From positions 1-64,000 of the forward strand of contig NZ_JBHFNP010000306.1 in NCBI RefSeq assembly GCF_041929235.1: a DNA stretch of 64,000 nt. The letters run 5' to 3'. The position numbers and the translations under genes were made by a program. Shown here in pieces: positions 61,041-64,000 of this stretch (positions within the stretch are counted from its first letter, which is position 1; every line of letters starts with the position of its first letter). The notes below the pieces were generated by a model. That model was not told where the DNA came from. It saw only the letters and a program-made list of their open reading frames with translations, and did no database searches. This DNA comes from Microseira sp041929235 (GTDB taxonomy: Bacteria; Cyanobacteriota; Cyanobacteriia; Cyanobacteriales; Aerosakkonemataceae).

Positions 61041-61403
61041 TTAATTGCACTTGATTCTTCGGGTTAATATGCTCATCACTTCCCCTGAACCGGGTGCAGG
61101 CAATAGGGGACTCCACTCGCTAATTTGAGCAAACCTGACTGCGTATAGGGTGTGAATTGTGGACGTGACTCCTCTGTGAGAGCTAATCACCAAAACTCTG
61201 ACAATTTCGTATTCGTCTGTCGGAACTGGCAGAGTTTCTGCATCCGGGAGCAAGAAACTTCCCAACGCTCCTTGCTTGATCTCAGTTTTAGGACTTACGC
61301 TCATATTCCCGGTTTCTATGAAAAATCGTGGGTTTGACAGCGAGAAATCCACGCAGAAACCCGGTTCCTTACCCCGCGTGGGTAAGTCTTTAATTTGTAA
61401 CAT
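61041..61403 (-). CDS. Conserved hypothetical, 5' end overlapped by a MITE
   Basis: 120 aa as read. The likely native part is residues 39-120 (IKQGALGSFLLPDAETLPVP, EYEIVRVLVISSHRGVTSTI, VRFAQISEWSPLLPAPGSGE). The first 38 residues are encoded by a MITE copy (61290-61390), whose terminal ATGAGCGTAAGTCC supplies the internal ATG of MSVSPK at 61304. The original start is probably displaced, so translation may begin within the MITE. Function unknown. Confidence 0.6.
   Translation of the reverse strand: MLQIKDLPTRGKEPGFCVDFSLSNPRFFIETGNMSVSPKTEIKQGALGSFLLPDAETLPVPTDEYEIVRVLVISSHRGVTSTIHTLYAVRFAQISEWSPLLPAPGSGEVMSILTRRIKCN
61290..61390. repeat. MITE-like element, family AGGACTTACGC
   Basis: Begins AGGACTTACGCTCATATTCC, contains CGGTTTCTATGAAAAATCGT and AGAAACCCGGTTCC, and ends GCGTGGGTAAGTC. 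It is about 100 bp with near-complete inverted ends, and forms the 5' end of the gene at 61041. Confidence 0.85.
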
Positions 61404-61620
61404 GGTTTATGTGCCTCCTGTAGCTATGGGTATAGGGGGTAAAGTCGCGCATTGGGTGTTGCAGACCCAATGCGCGGCGCTTTTTAGGTTGTTGATGGTA
61501 TTATAGCACTATTAGCATCATTAGTGTTAATAGTGGTTTTAGCACTGAAAGCACGAAAAGAGAACTGAAGCACTTGCAGAGTAAGATCGATCGTAGAAAC
61601 AGCGCAAAAATCGTGAATTA

Positions 61621-61806
61621 ATGGCGAGGCCACGAATTACAGTCACCGTGTCGGAAGATGTTTATGAATTCCTATCCCAATGGGCAGATCGGGAACAGCG
61701 ACCATTAGCAAACCTGGCTGCTTATCTGTTAACCAAGGCGACACAAGAATATCAAGAAGGTCAAAAACAAACCTCCTCACCCGCTAGGGATAAGGAGGAT
61801 AAGTAA
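61621..61806 (+). CDS. Small ribbon-helix-helix-like protein
   Basis: 61 aa. ARPRITVTVSEDVYEFLSQW with LANLAAYLLTKATQEY is an RHH (CopG/Arc-like) pattern, with the ITVTVS strand and two short helices. No toxin is adjacent. Possibly a small regulator or solitary antitoxin. Confidence 0.75.
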   Translation: MARPRITVTVSEDVYEFLSQWADREQRPLANLAAYLLTKATQEYQEGQKQTSSPARDKEDK

Positions 61807-61878
61807 ATCCTAGTCATCCATCGATGGCAGCAAAAAGGGCAATGAGGATGAATGAATACTGCCGAAGTTAACTTTCTC

Positions 61879-61980
61879 AGGTCTTACGCAAGGGCGTTCC
61901 TATCACCAAAGTTTCTACATATATCAATCGTTCCAAAGCGACGATTTTTCACAGAAACCCGGAATATGAGCGTAAGTTCT
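61879..61980. repeat. MITE-like element, family AGGACTTACGC
   Basis: AGGTCTTACGCAAGGGCGTT at the left, CGACGATTTTTCACAGAAAC and CCGGAATATGAGCGTAAGTTCT at the right. It lies between the RHH gene and two disrupted paralogues. Confidence 0.8.
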
Positions 61981-62029
61981 GTTTCTGACTCTGCCACCAC
62001 CAAAGATAAAAACGGTTTCAAATTCTTTA

Positions 62030-62256
62030 CTAACCGCGCCCTGGTTTGCAATCAGCAAAACCAAGTGCTTCACCATCGAGGAAGCTAGCGTTCGCGTAGC
62101 GGAAGGGAGGCATATCGCCATTTCCACAACAGCTTCAATTGGGTATTCAATGTCAGCAGCGCGGGCAATGAGGGCTGCACGAATTCTTTCTGGGAGGTGT
62201 TCTAGGATAACTTGAGCATCGGCAGCAGATAGTTGTTCCAGAGTTGTCGATTGCAT
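62030..62256 (-). pseudogene. Small conserved gene disrupted by a 23-nt insertion (copy 1)
   Basis: Frame from ATG 62256: TTLEQLSAADAQVILEHLPE with YPIEAVVEMAI. A 23-nt segment at 62090-62112 then shifts the frame. Past the insertion the expected C-terminus ASFLDGEALGFADCKPGRG appears, ending in TAG at 62030. Removing the 23 nt restores a 67-aa reading frame. The uninterrupted family looks like a small helical cyanobacterial protein of unknown role. As it stands the frame runs on into the MITE. Confidence 0.82.
62090..62112. repeat. 23-nt insertion, copy 1
   Basis: Plus-strand GTTCGCGTAGCGGAAGGGAG plus GCA. It is identical to 62399-62421 and placed after the same codons (GAA ATG GCG ATA on the minus strand) in a different, diverged gene. 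Confidence 0.85.
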
Positions 62257-62323
62257 GGGTCTAGCTTTCCGGTGGAATTTGAACTTTGTAGGCTGGCTAA
62301 GTTGCTCTGAGAACGATCGAATT

Positions 62324-62568
62324 TCAGACAGTATCTTTCAGACGTTTAGCAAGCAGACAATCCTCAAAGCTAAACGATTCTTCGTCTAGGAAGCTTGCGT
62401 TCGCGTAGCGGAAGGGAGGCATATCGCCATTTCAATCGTAGTTTCGAGGGAACATTCAAGTTGAGTGGACTTTTCCAATAGGGCAGCTTTTATGTAGTCA
62501 GGCAAATCAACTACAAGCTGATGAATAGCTTCTGGAGAAAGATGTTGGGTGGTGATAGTTTGAGTCAT
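62324..62568 (-). pseudogene. Small conserved gene disrupted by the same 23-nt insertion (copy 2)
   Basis: Frame from ATG 62568: TTQHLSPEAIHQLVVDLPDY with CSLETTIEMAI. The 23-nt insertion at 62399-62421 shifts the frame, giving a short non-native end and an early stop at 62386. In the original frame ASFLDEESFSFEDCLLAKRL and KDTV follow to TGA at 62324. Excising the insertion restores 73 aa, a paralogue of the gene at 62030 with about 40 % similarity. Confidence 0.82.
62399..62421. repeat. 23-nt insertion, copy 2
   Basis: All 23 bases match the copy at 62090-62112, whereas the flanking coding sequence of the two genes differs at most third positions. Confidence 0.85.
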
Positions 62569-62637
62569 GCTTCTCTGGAAATTTTTCGTATTTGCCCGAT
62601 TTTATATTGAGCGAGCGATCTTTACTCACCAAACCAA

Positions 62638-63012
62638 CTAAAGCCGCTGAAGATACTGATAAGTTTCGTTTTCGACACATTTACGCAACTGTTGTAACTT
62701 CCTCAATTTATAGGTGATGGCTTGATATTCTTGTTTGGCAGCAGCGTTATTTAGTTGATTCAAGACAGCATCGCTTTCTTGAGCGATCGCTTCCAGTAAA
62801 AAATCTCTCAATCTCTTGCGGTTACTGTTATTGCCTTCACCCAATTTCACTAATTCTAATGTCACATTTTCCCCATCTATTTCAATTTCTGTGGGACGTT
62901 CTGCACCAATTTCCATAAAATCAGATTGAGCTAGCCAACGTAAAAAATCGCTGGCTAATTCTATGCTACAAGGTGTTTGATTGTTAAGCGGATAAAATAT
63001 AATTTCTAACAT
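62638..63012 (-). CDS. Hypothetical protein, end of a three-gene cluster
   Basis: 124 aa. The N-terminal half reads LEIIFYPLNNQTPCSIELAS and IGAERPTEIEIDGENVTLEL; the C-terminal half is a basic helix (EYQAITYKLRKLQQLRKCVE). It resembles a strand-rich small domain followed by a coiled coil. I do not recognise the family. It follows the 56-aa and 71-aa genes in the same orientation. Confidence 0.7.
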   Translation of the reverse strand: MLEIIFYPLNNQTPCSIELASDFLRWLAQSDFMEIGAERPTEIEIDGENVTLELVKLGEGNNSNRKRLRDFLLEAIAQESDAVLNQLNNAAAKQEYQAITYKLRKLQQLRKCVENETYQYLQRL

Positions 63013-63071
63013 TTTATCTTCTCCTATATTTGAGAATTTCCAGTTTCAGCGTCAGAACCTTTAAACATCTT

Positions 63072-63242
63072 TTACGGAATTTTTTCTACCCACAGTATCC
63101 CAGCTTCATCAAAAAGTACTTTTGCCTTCGCAGAAATTGTCCCCATTGTCAAAATTGCCTTAACTGTACCCTTAGCAATTATTTTCTTCGCTTGGTAAGG
63201 ATAGATATTTTCTAGAGTTTTGATTTCAATATACTGACTCAT
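63072..63242 (-). CDS. Short 56-aa protein overlapping the upstream gene
   Basis: From ATG 63242: SQYIEIKTLENIYPYQAKKI, TVKAILTMGTISAKAKVLFD and EAGILWVEKIP, ending TAA at 63072. It is basic, helix-strand mixed, with good codon texture. The start overlaps the end of the 71-aa gene by 17 bp, suggesting coupled translation. Function unknown. Confidence 0.65.
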   Translation of the reverse strand: MSQYIEIKTLENIYPYQAKKIIAKGTVKAILTMGTISAKAKVLFDEAGILWVEKIP

Positions 63243-63441
63243 TGATTTTGTCTTTAATTTTTTGGATAACTGCTAATGCTCGCGGAACGTCTTCTGGGTT
63301 AACAATTAATATATCCCCGTTTTCTTCATAAAAATCTTGCTCTTGACATTCAATTCCTTCGGCTTGCAACTGTTGAATTACCCACTCTTTGAGAGTTTCG
63401 TGGAGTTGAATTTTACGAATCAGGTCTTTAGCAGTAGCCAT
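63226..63441 (-). CDS. Small hypothetical protein
   Basis: 71 aa. TAKDLIRKIQLHETLKEWVI with QQLQAEGIECQEQDFYEENG and DILIVNPEDVPRALAVIQKI. The alternating acidic and hydrophobic pattern suggests a compact alpha/beta protein. First of three consecutive minus-strand genes. Not recognised. Confidence 0.72.
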   Translation of the reverse strand: MATAKDLIRKIQLHETLKEWVIQQLQAEGIECQEQDFYEENGDILIVNPEDVPRALAVIQKIKDKINESVY

Positions 63442-63625
63442 TGGGTAGCTGGCGTTTGGGGAGTTTTCAGTTTTTGGAGTAGAACTTATAGAGTTAATCC
63501 TAGCACTAGGCAGAGCGCGATCGGCTCGTGCAGATGGAAGGAGTGCGATCGCACTCTAGTGTTTGATGAAAAAGCTGCACCCCCACGATATCAAGTTAAG
63601 TTGATTGAGGTAGAAACAATTTTTC

Positions 63626-63727
63626 GGGACTTACGCTCATATTCCCGGTTTCTAAGAAAAATCGTTGGTTTGGAAACCAGAGATCAAGGTCCAAACCGGG
63701 TTTCTTTTCTCGTCGTGCGTAAGTCCT
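63626..63727. repeat. MITE-like element, family AGGACTTACGC
   Basis: GGGACTTACGCTCATATTCC and CGGTTTCTAAGAAAAATCGT at the left; AAACCGGGTTTCTTTTCTCG and TGCGTAAGTCC at the right. The best preserved copy, with inverted ends and the CCGGTTTC palindromic interior. Confidence 0.9.
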
Positions 63728-63776
63728 GTTTTTGATTGGAAGTGCGATCGCAGGTGTGTTGGAGTGATGGTTTGGA

Positions 63777-64000
63777 TCAATCTGCCTCGCCAATCAGGGT
63801 AAATGCCGCCCAGTTTCTGGGGTTGGGATGTTGCTGCATGGTGGTTAACATCGCTTGGCGCAATGCAGCAGCTTTGTTGCCACGGTGGAGGAAATTTTGA
63901 TAAAACTCTCTCATCAAATCTGCGGTGGGAGCATCTGGAACTGACCACAAAGACACGATGACGCTGGGAACTCCGGCAGAAATCAAAGAACGAGATAGTC
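63777..64000 (-). CDS. CHAT-domain protein, C-terminal end only
   Basis: The last 74 residues are seen; the gene continues beyond the right edge. SLISAGVPSVIVSLWSVPDA with LMREFYQNFL and AALRQAMLTTMQQHP, NWAAFTLIGEAD, is the end of a CHAT (caspase HetF/Tpr-like) peptidase domain, where the W and the F-x-L-I-G are conserved. CHAT proteins are caspase-like and often TPR-linked in cyanobacteria. The catalytic His and Cys lie outside the window. Confidence 0.9.
   Translation of the reverse strand, partial: LSRSLISAGVPSVIVSLWSVPDAPTADLMREFYQNFLHRGNKAAALRQAMLTTMQQHPNPRNWAAFTLIGEAD

Noticed and set aside
61852..62088. 78-aa plus-strand ORF
   Set aside because: Runs through a MITE copy and the antisense of a disrupted gene; no independent support.
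1..64000. tRNA or rRNA genes
   Set aside because: No cloverleaf with conserved TTCGAAT-type T-arm or rRNA signature was found on either strand by eye.

Overview
The window looks like chromosomal DNA of a cyanobacterium, most likely a filamentous one of the Oscillatoria/Microcoleus type. The evidence is direct: very many GCGATCGC (HIP1) octamers, a full-length Mg-chelatase ChlH, a Psb32/TLP18.3 photosystem II repair protein, a Vipp1/PspA pair, a DUF4335-DUF3038 pair, a GH57 glucan branching enzyme, bilin-type GAF domains, and heptanucleotide repeats (TTAGCCA, ATTGCTA, ATTACCA) in the gaps. The genus assignment is inference.

Layout. 1-4 kb: an 8-bp tandem array, then a giant kinase combining a PAS-less (knotless) phytochrome module with three more GAF domains. 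4.6-11.7 kb: psb32, a pentapeptide-repeat protein, an anchored beta-propeller protein, and a two-gene permease operon. 11.8-21 kb: a signalling block of three tandem paralogues sharing one N-terminal module (outputs: diguanylate cyclase, histidine kinase, degenerate kinase), a decayed IS200/IS605-like end, and a seven-PAS/GAF/GGDEF protein. 21.6-27.4 kb: a toxin-antitoxin island with intact pairs, duplicated and chimeric antitoxins, and at least three visibly broken PIN toxins, separated by related GC-rich repeats. 27.6-31.8 kb: a dynamin-like GTPase with an N-terminal HTH, a small two-helix membrane protein, and a divergent NB-ARC/STAND protein. This is the best candidate here for an uncharacterised, possibly defensive, system. 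32-44 kb: Uma2 and HicB-like small genes, chlH, more TA modules, a nonsense-interrupted RDD gene, a truncated RelE gene, a Coq4-like/TetR divergent pair. 44.5-53.7 kb: a methylglyoxal synthase-diacylglycerol kinase fusion, an interrupted FkbM methyltransferase, an LpxB-like glycosyltransferase, tandem PspA/Vipp1, and a SPOR protein. 53.9-55.7 kb: a decayed IS607-type element. 56-64 kb: DUF4335/DUF3038, GH57 branching enzyme, small genes, MITE copies, and the 3' end of a CHAT-domain gene running off the window.

Three themes stand out. First, light and second-messenger signalling: one protein carries up to three putative bilin-binding GAF domains, and two GGDEF proteins keep the catalytic and I-site motifs. 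Second, heavy gene erosion: at least nine genes carry single nonsense, frameshift or truncation lesions that can be pinpointed. Third, small mobile repeats: two MITE-like families (ends AGGACTTACGC and TTGCTAGTTAT), nested palindromes, and a 23-nt segment inserted at the same codon of two diverged paralogues. No rRNA, tRNA or CRISPR array was recognised.
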